Origin: Nitrospinaceae bacterium
Lineage (GTDB): Bacteria; Nitrospinota_A; UBA7883; JAJDBK01
DNA: 64,000 nucleotides
Reading direction: 5' to 3'
NCBI GenBank assembly: GCA_029261405.1
Contig: JAJDBK010000045.1
Span: forward strand, 1 to 64,000
The notes beneath the pieces were generated by a model. The model searched no databases. It worked only from the letters and a program-made list of their open reading frames with translations, and was not told the DNA's origin. Shown here piece after piece: positions 20,317 through 28,698 of this stretch (positions are counted from its first letter, which is position 1; every line of letters begins with the position of its first letter). The position numbers were made by a program, and so were the translations under genes.

Positions 20317-22166
20317 CTATTAAATATGAAGTTATCGTTGCTGGAGGTGGTCACGCCGGAATCGAGGCGGCGCTGGCTTCGGCTCGAATTGGCGCGAAAA
20401 CCTTGTTGCTTACCGGAAATATTGACCAGATCGGCGCCATGAGTTGCAACCCGGCTGTAGGTGGGCTTGCCAAGGGACACCTCGTCCGGGAGGTTGACGC
20501 TCTAGGTGGGGAGATGGGTCTTGCCATTGATTCGGCCTGTATACAATTTCGTGTGCTTAACGCATCTAAAGGCCCAGCGGTACAGGCGTACAGGGCGCAG
20601 GCGGACAGACGTTTCTATCGTGAGCGGATGCGCCAAGCTGTGGAAAATCAAAGTGATATAACAGTTCGCCAAGGAATGGTATCAGCACTGCTGGTTTCCG
20701 GGGGGAAAATCATAGGTGTTAAAACTGATACGGGTGAGCAGTTTCACGCGAAGTCGGTAATCATCTGTTCGGGAACGTTTCTGAACGGTAAAATCCATAT
20801 AGGTCTGAACCAGTTTTCAGCGGGAAGAGCGTGGGAGCCAGCGTCAACAGGATTGACGGAGAACCTAAGGGAGCTTGGATTTGTAATAGGGCGGTTAAAA
20901 ACAGGAACATGTCCAAGATTAGATAGAAATACCATTAACTATGAGAAGGTCGAAGAACAGAAGGGGGATGCGGAAATAAAACCGTTTTCTTTCTGGCCGG
21001 AGGGGGAGAGGTTGCCTCAGACTTCGTGTCATATCACCTATAGTAACGAAGAGACCGCAAAAGTAATCGAAGATAACCTCGAGAGATCTCCACTATATAC
21101 CGGAGTAATAGAAGGGATCGGTCCACGATATTGCCCCAGCATAGAAGACAAGGTGAAAAGATTCCCCGACAAAAAACGACACCAGATTTTTCTGGAACCG
21201 GAAGGTCTCGATACGAACGAAGTTTATCCGAACGGTCTTAGCACATCTTTGCCGGTAGACGTTCAGGTCCGGTTTTTGCGTACAATTCCCGGTCTTGAAA
21301 AGGTCGAAGTGATGCGACCCGGCTACGCCATAGAATACGATTTTTCTCCGCCAACACAACTTGGACCAACCCTTCAGACCAAAATTGTGGAAGGGCTCTT
21401 CTTTGCGGGACAGATAAACGGAACATCGGGATACGAAGAGGCGGCGGCGCAAGGTCTCGTGGCCGGTATCAACGCTGTGCGATATTGCCGAAGTGAAGAG
21501 CCGGTTATTTTCACACGGCAAAATTCCTATATCGGGGTACTGATAGATGATCTTGTGACAAAAGGGACAGAAGAGCCGTATCGTATGTTCACTTCGCGAG
21601 CGGAGTTCAGGCTTCTGCTTCGTCAGGATAACGCCGATACACGCCTCTGCGACACAGGTTACAAAGCTGGTCTCTTACCAGAATTCAAATATAGAAGGTT
21701 CTGCGAAAAACGGGAAAGAATCGAACAGGGAAAAACGAACCTGAAAAAATGTCGTCTCACCCGTGCGGAGAAGGCGCCGACAGGGGGTGTCATTCCAGAT
21801 GACGGAATTCTGTTATACGACTATCTCAAACGACCTGAGGTGAAGATAACCGATCTGTCGAGTTATGGTGTTGCGGATGGTTTGACAGACGATGAGGGGA
21901 ACTGTGTCGAAATAGATGTTAAATTTGAGGGTTACATTAAACGACAGGAGAAACTTCTCTACAGAACAATGGAATCTGAGCGAAAGTCTATTCCTGTCGA
22001 TTTCGATTATTCCTCCGCCAACGGACTCTCCTTTGAAGTGATTGAAAAACTAACCAAAATAAAGCCTCTAAACCTGGGACAGGCTTCCCGAATATCGGGA
22101 GTGACCCCGGCGGCGCTGGCTATTTTGCATATCCATTTAGAGAAGATGAGTCGGAACAAGGTTTAA
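20313..22166 (+). CDS. mnmG: tRNA uridine 5-carboxymethylaminomethyl modification enzyme MnmG (GidA)
   Basis: A 617-residue FAD enzyme, partner of MnmE. The dinucleotide-binding motif is 'VAGGGHAGIEAALA' at the N-terminus. 'MSCNPAVGGLAKGHLVREVDALGG', split here as 'MSCNPAVGG' and 'GHLVREVDALGG', and 'FAGQINGTSGYEEAAAQG' are diagnostic. The C-terminal helical domain is present and the length is normal. Overlaps: ATGA with mnmE and TAATG with rsmG. Confidence 0.98.
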   Translation: MTIKYEVIVAGGGHAGIEAALASARIGAKTLLLTGNIDQIGAMSCNPAVGGLAKGHLVREVDALGGEMGLAIDSACIQFRVLNASKGPAVQAYRAQADRRFYRERMRQAVENQSDITVRQGMVSALLVSGGKIIGVKTDTGEQFHAKSVIICSGTFLNGKIHIGLNQFSAGRAWEPASTGLTENLRELGFVIGRLKTGTCPRLDRNTINYEKVEEQKGDAEIKPFSFWPEGERLPQTSCHITYSNEETAKVIEDNLERSPLYTGVIEGIGPRYCPSIEDKVKRFPDKKRHQIFLEPEGLDTNEVYPNGLSTSLPVDVQVRFLRTIPGLEKVEVMRPGYAIEYDFSPPTQLGPTLQTKIVEGLFFAGQINGTSGYEEAAAQGLVAGINAVRYCRSEEPVIFTRQNSYIGVLIDDLVTKGTEEPYRMFTSRAEFRLLLRQDNADTRLCDTGYKAGLLPEFKYRRFCEKRERIEQGKTNLKKCRLTRAEKAPTGGVIPDDGILLYDYLKRPEVKITDLSSYGVADGLTDDEGNCVEIDVKFEGYIKRQEKLLYRTMESERKSIPVDFDYSSANGLSFEVIEKLTKIKPLNLGQASRISGVTPAALAILHIHLEKMSRNKV

Positions 22167-22768
22167 TGAAGCGGGCGTTATACGATCAGTTATCGGAACT
22201 TCAACGAACGGGGCTTGAAAAGTACGAGTCGGAGCTAAAAATCTGGAACCGGCGGTTTTCATTAACCTCCATTCCGGACGAAGAAATATTCATCCGGCTG
22301 ATCGCCCCCTCCGTCTGGTTGGCTCTTCAGCTTTCACAACACCCCCCCGGTCTGATCGCAGATTTCGGTAGTGGCCCCGGCATTCCCGGCATGCCGATGG
22401 CTCTGATCGACAAGTCGCAAAAATTTCTTCTGATCGAATCGAACGGTAAACGGGCAGGATTCATGCGTCACGCGAAAACCTTGCTCGGCCTTTCTAGTGT
22501 GAATCTATTTCACGGCAGGCTGACTAATAAAGACCAGTTGCAAGGTGTAGATCTCGTTGTAAGCCGTGCCGCTGGAGAAATAGTGGATGTGATGGGAATT
22601 CTGCCTGGTGTAAGTCACGGCATATTTTTCAAGGGGAGTGATTCGGGTGAAGAGATAAGCAATGCGCGGGAAGCGTATGAAAACGTGTCGATTAATATTC
22701 TTAAAACCCCCGATTGGTTCGGTAATTTGAAAGTAATCGAAGTTAAATTGTTTCACGTGAAACATTAA
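22166..22768 (+). CDS. rsmG: 16S rRNA (guanine-527-N7)-methyltransferase RsmG
   Basis: A 200-residue SAM-dependent methyltransferase, shorter than many homologues. 'WNRRFSLTSI' and the SAM loop 'IADFGSGPGIPGMPMAL' identify the family. Later motifs ('VVSRAAGEI') are present but the C-terminal segment is brief. A perfect parS site covers its last codons, so the protein ends in the parS-encoded 'FHVKH'. It overlaps mnmG by one base. Confidence 0.93.
   Translation: MKRALYDQLSELQRTGLEKYESELKIWNRRFSLTSIPDEEIFIRLIAPSVWLALQLSQHPPGLIADFGSGPGIPGMPMALIDKSQKFLLIESNGKRAGFMRHAKTLLGLSSVNLFHGRLTNKDQLQGVDLVVSRAAGEIVDVMGILPGVSHGIFFKGSDSGEEISNAREAYENVSINILKTPDWFGNLKVIEVKLFHVKH
22749..22764. promoter_or_regulatory. 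parS: parS site 1 (ParB binding)
   Basis: A perfect 16-base palindrome TGTTTCACGTGAAACA, identical to the consensus bacterial parS. It lies within the 3' end of rsmG, overlapping its penultimate codons. ParB, encoded about 1 kb downstream, nucleates here for chromosome segregation. Confidence 0.95.
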
Positions 22769-22829
22769 TATTTCATGAAAATTAATTTATTCGTTGTAAA
22801 GGCATAAAAATCAGGGGGAAACGGGGCTT

Positions 22830-22845
22830 TGTTTCACGTGAAACA
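22830..22845. promoter_or_regulatory. parS: parS site 2 (ParB binding)
   Basis: A second perfect TGTTTCACGTGAAACA, 81 bases from the first, start to start. It lies in the rsmG-parA gap about 108 bases before parA. The interval between the two sites is AT-rich. A pair next to parAB is typical and may also allow ParB feedback on the par promoter. Confidence 0.95.
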
Positions 22846-22952
22846 TTGAGGCTGGGGCGTTTTTAAGTGGTTTGGCGGATCGATTTCGTTGTGGTAAATG
22901 ATTTTGACTGATATACTGGCGACTCTTCACCCATACAGAAAGCCCCAAATAG

Positions 22953-23747
22953 ATGAAAAAAGTGATCTGTGTCGCTAATCAAAAAGGCGGCGTTGGTAAA
23001 ACTACCACTGCGGTAAATCTCGGCGCATCGCTGGCCCTGGCCGATCAGGATATTCTTATTATCGATATCGACCCACAAGGCAACGCTACCACAGGGCTGG
23101 GTATCCAGAAACAGGAACTCGATAAATCTATCTACGACGCTCTGATAGATGACCATTTTGATCCTTCCATAATCCAGGATTCCGAGGTCGATAAACTTAA
23201 AATTATCCCATCTACCACTGATCTTTACGGGGCGGAAATTGAACTCGTAACGTTTGAAAACAGGGAACAAAGGCTGGCACAGCTTATTGAAAAAATAGAG
23301 GATGATTTCGATTTTGTGATCCTCGATTGTCCACCATCGCTTGGCATGTTGACCCTGAATGCGCTTACAGCCGCGGATTCGGTACTCATTCCGATCCAGA
23401 CCGAGTATTACGCTCTGGAAGGGTTAAGTCAGCTCGATAAAACAATCAAGCAGGTCAGGGATATCTTTAATCCAGACCTCCATATAGAAGGTATTCTCTT
23501 CACGATGGTCGATGGAAGGACAACCCTCTCACATCAGGTTATGGATGAAGTGAAAGAGTATTTTGGCGAAAAGGTTTTTAAAACTATCATTCCGAGGAAT
23601 GTCAGGTTGTCCGAAGCGCCTTCCCACGGAAAACCGATAATCCTCTACGATGTGCGATCCAAAGGCGCTGACGCTTATATTGATCTTGCCAACGAAATGA
23701 TCGCCAAATATCTGGACAAAGAAGCCGTAACCGCAGGAGCTATATAA
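22953..23747 (+). CDS. parA: Chromosome partitioning ATPase ParA (Soj)
   Basis: A 264-residue deviant-Walker ATPase. Walker A 'KGGVGKTTTAVNLG' begins near residue 10. Switch I/A' is 'IDIDPQGNATTGLG', and Walker B is 'FVILDCPPSLGMLTLNAL'. It binds DNA as an ATP dimer and moves ParB-parS complexes. No N-terminal HTH is present, so it is the short chromosomal (Soj) type. parB follows after 3 bases. Confidence 0.98.
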   Translation: MKKVICVANQKGGVGKTTTAVNLGASLALADQDILIIDIDPQGNATTGLGIQKQELDKSIYDALIDDHFDPSIIQDSEVDKLKIIPSTTDLYGAEIELVTFENREQRLAQLIEKIEDDFDFVILDCPPSLGMLTLNALTAADSVLIPIQTEYYALEGLSQLDKTIKQVRDIFNPDLHIEGILFTMVDGRTTLSHQVMDEVKEYFGEKVFKTIIPRNVRLSEAPSHGKPIILYDVRSKGADAYIDLANEMIAKYLDKEAVTAGAI

Positions 23748-23750
23748 AGG

Positions 23751-24590
23751 ATGTCAAGACAAGCTCTCGGAAAAGGGTTGGGCGCCCTGATCCCGGTAAA
23801 ACCGCAGGAAGAATCGAAAGACTTCGTCAGTGAGATCGATGTCGATGCAATCGTTCCATCGAGGTTCCAGCCGCGAATTGTTTTCAAAGAAGAGTCTCTT
23901 GAAGAACTGGCAAAATCGATTAAGGAACAAGGGGTAATACAGCCGATTATCGTTACCAAAAAGCGTAACGGGTATGAATTAATAGCGGGTGAAAGACGAT
24001 GGAGAGCGGTAAAATCTCTCGGCTTGAAAAAGATACCCGCTATCGTGAAACTGGTGCGGGATTCGGACGCGCTCGAAATGGCGATCATAGAAAATATCCA
24101 GCGTGAAAACCTTAACCCGATAGAAGAGGCGTTGGCTTACGAGCGGTTGATGAACGAATTCGCGTTCACACAGGAGAATCTCGCCACAAAAGTCGGGAAA
24201 AGCCGTCCGGCAGTCGCCAACAGCCTTAGACTCTTAAAGTTGCCGGAGAAGATCAGGGACGATCTGTCAGACGGGAAAATCACCACAGGCCACGCAAGAG
24301 CCATACTTGCTCTTCCTTCTGAAACTGAACAACTTAAACTTTTAGACGAAATCCTGCGCGCTGGTCTCAACGTCCGGGCGGTGGAATCGAAAATAAAAAA
24401 TGGTGGGGGGAAAACCGGTTTTAAAGGAAACGGCCATAAAGATCCGGTGTTAGAGCAGACCGCTATCAATCTCGAACGAAGACTCGGCGCAAAGGTAGAT
24501 ATAAAGAAAAGCGCAAAAGGTGGGCAGATAACGATCCGCTACAGCAACGACGATGAATTAAACCGAATCATTGACCTCGTTGGAGCTTGA
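23751..24590 (+). CDS. parB: Chromosome partitioning protein ParB (Spo0J)
   Basis: A 279-residue CTP-dependent clamp. The N-terminus carries the ParA-stimulating peptide 'RQALGKGLGALIPV'. The CTP/arginine motif is 'LIAGERRWRAVKSLG' and 'ENIQRENLNPIEEA' follows. The central HTH ('QENLATKVGKSRPAVANSLRLL') reads parS, and there is a C-terminal dimerisation region. The two parS sites lie 0.9-1.0 kb upstream. Confidence 0.98.
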   Translation: MSRQALGKGLGALIPVKPQEESKDFVSEIDVDAIVPSRFQPRIVFKEESLEELAKSIKEQGVIQPIIVTKKRNGYELIAGERRWRAVKSLGLKKIPAIVKLVRDSDALEMAIIENIQRENLNPIEEALAYERLMNEFAFTQENLATKVGKSRPAVANSLRLLKLPEKIRDDLSDGKITTGHARAILALPSETEQLKLLDEILRAGLNVRAVESKIKNGGGKTGFKGNGHKDPVLEQTAINLERRLGAKVDIKKSAKGGQITIRYSNDDELNRIIDLVGA

Positions 24591-24695
24591 AAAAAGTCAA
24601 TATCTCCCTGTACGCCCGAGTATAGACGTGTTAACATAATGGCCTTCCTTTTGGGATACCAGTGGTTATCATAATTTTCAGCAGGAGTTTTGCAG

Positions 24696-25106
24696 ATGGT
24701 TCGTGACGCTATCGAAAAAGACGTGATAAAGGCGTTTTTAGGTGATGATACAGAGTTTAAAGGACTCCTTTCATTCGACGGCACCGTGCGAATAGATGGC
24801 TCTTTCCAGGGAGAAATCCAGACCAAAGATAACCTCATCATCGGAGAAAACGCCAACGTCCAGGCGGAAGTGAATGTCGGCGCCATCATGGTGCAAGGCA
24901 GGATGGAAGGCAATATCAACGCATCGATCAAAATCCATATCACATCCAAAGGACGCGTTATCGGGAACGTTACCACTCCTGCGCTACATATAGAAGATGG
25001 CGCAGTACTCGAAGGCGCAGTAGCCATGATTAAAAAAGACGAACCCAAAATAATAAATATGAAAAAACCGAAACCGGAAGAAAAAGCCATAGAAGAAGCG
25101 GTATAA
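24696..25106 (+). CDS. Bactofilin
   Basis: A 136-residue polymer-forming bactofilin (DUF583). A central beta-helix built from short Gly/Val-rich turns ('LLSFDGTVRIDGSFQGEI', 'LIIGENANVQAEVNVGAI', 'VQGRMEGNI') is flanked by a short N-terminus and a charged Lys/Glu tail. An AGGAG at 24683-24687 sits 8 bases before the ATG at 24696; an in-frame TTG at 24690 is too close to it. Bactofilins scaffold cell-shape or ParABS factors, which fits the position after parAB. Confidence 0.93.
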   Translation: MVRDAIEKDVIKAFLGDDTEFKGLLSFDGTVRIDGSFQGEIQTKDNLIIGENANVQAEVNVGAIMVQGRMEGNINASIKIHITSKGRVIGNVTTPALHIEDGAVLEGAVAMIKKDEPKIINMKKPKPEEKAIEEAV

Positions 25107-25144
25107 AAACACCTCCTCACCAAGCCTTCCCAACACAAAACAAC
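25107..25144. other. Short spacer between bactofilin and tRNA-Arg
   Basis: Thirty-eight bases without a recognisable terminator or promoter. It marks the left edge of the region where bactofilin and the ATP synthase operon, adjacent in Geobacter-like genomes, are separated here. Confidence 0.4.
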
Positions 25145-25221
25145 GCGCCCGTAGCTCAACCGGATAGAGTACCTGACTTCGAATCAGTAGGTTGCAGGTT
25201 CGAGTCCTGCCGGGCGCACCA
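25145..25221 (+). tRNA. tRNA-Arg (anticodon TCG)
   Basis: A full cloverleaf: acceptor GCGCCCG pairs with CGGGCGC, discriminator A and an encoded CCA. The anticodon loop CTTCGAA gives TCG, which reads CGA-type arginine codons. The T arm is GCAGG-TTCGAGT-CCTGC. It lies 38 bases after bactofilin. Confidence 0.95.
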
Positions 25222-25249
25222 AAAACACCCAATCCCCGCCAATACCAAC

Positions 25250-25308
25250 GGAGAAGAGGAATATCTACTTTTCTTTTAGAGGAAAAAGAAAAGTAGCAAA
25301 AGAAAACC
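25250..25308 (+). repeat. Left arm of a large inverted repeat, itself a hairpin
   Basis: This arm pairs with 25530-25585: a stretch beginning GGAGAAGAGGAATATCTAC is the reverse complement of the right arm with few differences. Inside it, CTACTTTTCTTTT and AAAAAGAAAAGTAG form their own stem. The pair brackets about 220 bases between tRNA-Arg and tRNA-Lys. It could be a degenerate mobile element or a processing/termination structure. Confidence 0.75.
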
Positions 25309-25313
25309 TGACT

Positions 25314-25350
25314 GTTTTTGGATATGACCCCTTGGGCCATATCCAAAAAC
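25314..25350 (+). terminator. Strong hairpin, terminator-like
   Basis: GTTTTTGGATATG and CATATCCAAAAAC form a perfect 13-base stem around an 11-base loop. The A-tract and T-tract arms could act as a bidirectional intrinsic terminator, but no separate U-run follows outside the stem. It lies about 90 bases after tRNA-Arg and may end that transcript. Confidence 0.45.
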
Positions 25351-25529
25351 AACGAGTTATCGTGCGCTTCTTCCGCTTTCTCTACAAAGACAAGAGATAA
25401 TCTTTTCCCCGATAACACTGGCATGGATTGCCTGAATCGTTAAGCAGTGACAAATAACCCTTCCGTATTCGTCGTTGTTCTCCACGATTATACTAAACCC
25501 CACCCCCCTTGTCGGCGCTGTCGGAAAAA

Positions 25530-25585
25530 GGTTTTTTTTTGCTACTTTTCTTTTTTCTAAAAGAAAAGTAGATATTCTCTTCTCC
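25530..25585 (-). repeat. Right arm of the large inverted repeat
   Basis: The reverse complement of 25250-25308, with the same internal CTACTTTTC...GAAAAGTAG hairpin. It is followed by a further short hairpin (ACCCC...GGGGT) near 25589-25613, just before tRNA-Lys. The ~220 bases between arms hold no convincing gene. Confidence 0.75.
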
Positions 25586-25627
25586 CACAACCCCGGCAAG
25601 GGGTGGGGTTGTGTATAATGTGCGGAT

Positions 25628-25703
25628 GGGCCGTTAGCTCAGCTGGTAGAGCAGCTGACTCTTAATCAGCTTGTCCGGGGTTCGATCCCCCGACGGCTCA
25701 CCA
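25628..25703 (+). tRNA. tRNA-Lys (anticodon CTT)
   Basis: Acceptor GGGCCGT pairs with ACGGCTC (one G-T), discriminator A and an encoded CCA. The anticodon stem GCTGA/TCAGC encloses loop CTCTTAA, giving anticodon CTT for the AAG codon. The palindromic element at 25708 begins 5 bases after the CCA. Confidence 0.95.
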
Positions 25704-25707
25704 TATT

Positions 25708-25875
25708 CCAGGAGTCTGTCGGACTTGGGGGTTCGTTAGCGAAAAAGCCTGGTTTTGAGTCAGATTTATTGCGCTTTTGAGGTGAATAGTGGACCTATTC
25801 GCCGAAAAAGGGCGGAAAATCTGGCCGAAACCGGGCTTTTGTAGCAGAATCATCCTAAGTCCGACAGACTCCTGG
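25708..25875. mobile_element. 168-bp palindromic MITE-like element
   Basis: Terminal inverted repeats CCAGGAGTCTGTCGGACTT and AAGTCCGACAGACTCCTGG are perfect over 19 bases. With a one-base gap the symmetry extends outward into ATATT/AATAT. The interior is also self-complementary: a tract near 25740 pairs with one near 25820, and GGTGAATAG pairs with CTATTCGCC at the centre. The whole element could fold into one long imperfect hairpin. No transposase is encoded. A related end occurs at 55214. Interpretation as a non-autonomous IS derivative is an inference. Confidence 0.75.
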
Positions 25876-25920
25876 GAATATCTTTTTCAAAAGTCATGGT
25901 TTTGATAAGAGGGGTTAAGA

Positions 25921-28683
25921 ATGTCGTCCGACATAATTTTTGAATTCAGATCATCGGCTTTCGATGATGATACATTCTCGGTTCTTGATTTCACCGGTTT
26001 TGAGTCGATATCGAGGTTGTACCAGTTTGAGATAAACCTGGTCTCCGAATCGGGTGAGATCGACATTGAAAAAGTAGCCAACCACGACGCTACATTCGTT
26101 ATGGGTGGCGCAAAATTCCACGGTATCATCCAAAGTATCAAATACTTGAACATGATTCGGGGTATATATTATTACGAAGCGGTATTAGTTCCCCGGTTAT
26201 GGTTATTGACGTTACAGGAGCGCAACGAGATCCATACCGGTGAGACAAAAGACAACGTAACGGTTCGTCATTTGCTGGAGCAATCTTTCAAGCAGAAGGA
26301 TATTTTTTCTGGTGGGCTCTCATCGGAGTCGGATTACAGGTTGCCTTCTTATAGCGACAGCCTCGATTTTGAATGGAGCATGATCTGTCAGTACCAGGAA
26401 TCGACATTCGATCTGATATCACGATGGATGGAGCGTCTTGGTGTTTATTACTATTTTGACCAGGACGAAACCAGTGGCAAAGAGCGGCTAATTGTATCGA
26501 GCCGTTTTAATGAGCAGAAAGATATTGATATTCCGATACCGTTTCGTCAGATGGATCAGTTATCGACAAAAGGTCAGAATGAGTCGATTCGGGCGTTCAT
26601 ATGTGACAGGAAACGACTACCTCGAAAGGTTATTCTCACCGACTACAACTACATGGACGCTGGAAAACCGATCAGGGTCGAGTCGGAGGTTTCGGAAACC
26701 GGTATTGGTGAGAAACAGTTTTACGGTGAGAACCTCGTTGACGCCAGAGCAGGCTCCGGTTTGGAGCAGGCTCAGCAAATGGCCAATATCCGCGCTGAGG
26801 AGATTTCGTGTCGCGGAACTCTGTTTCATGGTGAAAGTTCCTCATCCCAAATACGTTCCGGATTTTATTTCAAACTATCGAATCATTACCATGACGAATT
26901 CAACGATAAACGGTATCTGGTGACCCAAATCAAACATGAGGGGTCGCAGAAGGATTCGGTATTATCGACCGCACACAGGGAACATGATGAACATGTCAGG
27001 TCTCCCTTTTATATCAATACGTTCGAGGCCATTTCCGAAGGTGTGCAATTTCGACCTGAGCGGTTCACGGAGAAACCCCGGATAACAGGTTCGATGAGCG
27101 CAACGATCTTCGGTGAAGAGGAGGCGGAACACGCCGAGCCGGACGAGTTTGGACGGTACAGGGTTTTGCTACCTTTTTGGAACGATGAGAAGGAGGGGAA
27201 GAAGACATGCCGGATAAGGTTGCTTACTCCTTCTTCGGGTAGTAACGGACAGGGGGTCGCATTTCCCTTGCGTAAGGGTACCGATGTTATCCTAAGTTTT
27301 ATAGATGGTGATCCGGACAGGCCGATAATAACAGGCGCTGTTCCAAACTCGATCAATGAAGCTGTTGTTACAGACAAGAACGCCACCGTGAGCAGGATTT
27401 CAACCGAGGGCGGCAATGAGATCAAGCTTGAAGATAAAGATGAAGGTCAGTTTGTAAGCGTCTCCGCCCCGGAGGAACAGAGTTATCTCAACCTTGGAAA
27501 ACCTCACACGGAGTGCACGACAATCTCCGGGAGACTTGAGAGGGCGGAAAAGGCGGAGACGAAAGCTGTCGAAGCCAGGAAGAACTCCGAAGCGAACCTG
27601 GCAACAAAACAGAAGGAGCTTAAAAACGCGGAAATTAGGTGGAGTAGAGCAGACGTAGCATGGTCAAACGCCATAAGAGAGGATGGTGATAAGGGGCCGT
27701 ATGGAATGCTCGGACGTGATAAAGAATGGAAAGAATATAAAGCGGCAAAAGAAGCGAAGAAACTGGCACAGAGAGCTTTGGATAACGCGAATGCCGATCT
27801 CGGCGCCAAAACCGCCGCTGAAACCGCCGCGAAAGATAAACTTGAAAAAGTAAAAGCGGATGAGGCCAATGCAAAACCTCGCGCTCATGTGGATATGAGA
27901 TCCAGCGCAGAGGTAGAGCTTGGAACGGATGGTAATAATCGTGTTCGAGTCCGGGAGGGTGGTTTAAGGATTGATGTCGGACCGGAAGCTGACAAGGAGG
28001 GGAAAGAGGTCATCATCAGCAAGGAGGGAATGAAGATCAACGTGGAGGAGAACCTCTGGATCGAGGTCTCGGACATGGACACCACCGCCAAGGAGAAGGT
28101 CGAGTTTAACGTTACGGGCGACGAGGGAGAGTTTGTAGTCTCATCAAAAGGTGAGATAAAGATGGACGCGGACAAAGAGATAAAAATTAACTGCAAAGAG
28201 GATATGATTTTCAAGACCCCAAAAAAGATCGAGCTGGAATCGGAAGAGGGGTGTCATGTCAACTGGGGACATCACGCTCACCATATCTACACAGGCACAT
28301 TAATCGAAGAGACTTATGGCAACATCCTTGAAATGAAAGGGGCTTCGGTGGAGGATTTCCATTTTGGAGAGTCGTTTGAATTATTTGCCGGCGCGTCCCA
28401 GAGTATTGACCTGATTGAAAAACTTGATATCTGCGTAGGGTTTAAACAGGAAATCGACATAGCTGGAATCCTTGAGATCTTCGTAGGACTAAAACTGGAG
28501 CTGGCGCTGGCTGGAAAAATAGAGGCGGTATTTGGAAACGTGGTCGAATTGCACGCCGCCGGGAAGTGGCATTTCTCACCATTGGCCGATGGTGAGGTTG
28601 TTCCTTTTAAACAGAAGGTTAAAGGTCTTGGCGCCGCATTGATGGGACTAAAGGTCGAGAATTCGGGTTTTCATTCACAGTAG
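25921..28683 (+). CDS. vgrG: T6SS spike protein VgrG with coiled-coil insertion
   Basis: A 920-residue VgrG. The gp27-like part spans about 1-370. The OB-fold follows (about 395-480; 'DEFGRYRVLLPFW', 'LLTPSSGSNGQG', 'DGDPDRPIITGAVPNS'). Residues ~533-653 are an Ala/Lys/Glu-rich helical insertion, predicted coiled coil, placed before the needle. From ~655 the beta-prism (DUF2345-like) repeats 'VRVREGGLRIDVG' and 'KGEIKMDADKEIKINC'. The last ~120 residues are mildly hydrophobic and unrecognised. A GAGGGG site lies before the ATG. It begins the tip module; no T6SS sheath or baseplate genes are in the window. Confidence 0.9.
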   Translation: MSSDIIFEFRSSAFDDDTFSVLDFTGFESISRLYQFEINLVSESGEIDIEKVANHDATFVMGGAKFHGIIQSIKYLNMIRGIYYYEAVLVPRLWLLTLQERNEIHTGETKDNVTVRHLLEQSFKQKDIFSGGLSSESDYRLPSYSDSLDFEWSMICQYQESTFDLISRWMERLGVYYYFDQDETSGKERLIVSSRFNEQKDIDIPIPFRQMDQLSTKGQNESIRAFICDRKRLPRKVILTDYNYMDAGKPIRVESEVSETGIGEKQFYGENLVDARAGSGLEQAQQMANIRAEEISCRGTLFHGESSSSQIRSGFYFKLSNHYHDEFNDKRYLVTQIKHEGSQKDSVLSTAHREHDEHVRSPFYINTFEAISEGVQFRPERFTEKPRITGSMSATIFGEEEAEHAEPDEFGRYRVLLPFWNDEKEGKKTCRIRLLTPSSGSNGQGVAFPLRKGTDVILSFIDGDPDRPIITGAVPNSINEAVVTDKNATVSRISTEGGNEIKLEDKDEGQFVSVSAPEEQSYLNLGKPHTECTTISGRLERAEKAETKAVEARKNSEANLATKQKELKNAEIRWSRADVAWSNAIREDGDKGPYGMLGRDKEWKEYKAAKEAKKLAQRALDNANADLGAKTAAETAAKDKLEKVKADEANAKPRAHVDMRSSAEVELGTDGNNRVRVREGGLRIDVGPEADKEGKEVIISKEGMKINVEENLWIEVSDMDTTAKEKVEFNVTGDEGEFVVSSKGEIKMDADKEIKINCKEDMIFKTPKKIELESEEGCHVNWGHHAHHIYTGTLIEETYGNILEMKGASVEDFHFGESFELFAGASQSIDLIEKLDICVGFKQEIDIAGILEIFVGLKLELALAGKIEAVFGNVVELHAAGKWHFSPLADGEVVPFKQKVKGLGAALMGLKVENSGFHSQ

Positions 28684-28698
28684 GTTATAGGCACAATA

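Noticed and set aside
22769-22829. AT-rich stretch between the parS sites considered as the replication origin
   Set aside because: No DnaA boxes are visible there; AT-richness alone is insufficient.
24984-25424. A 146-codon minus-strand frame crossing the tRNA-Arg gene
   Set aside because: It reads through bactofilin antisense, a tRNA and hairpin repeats; the sequence is not protein-like.
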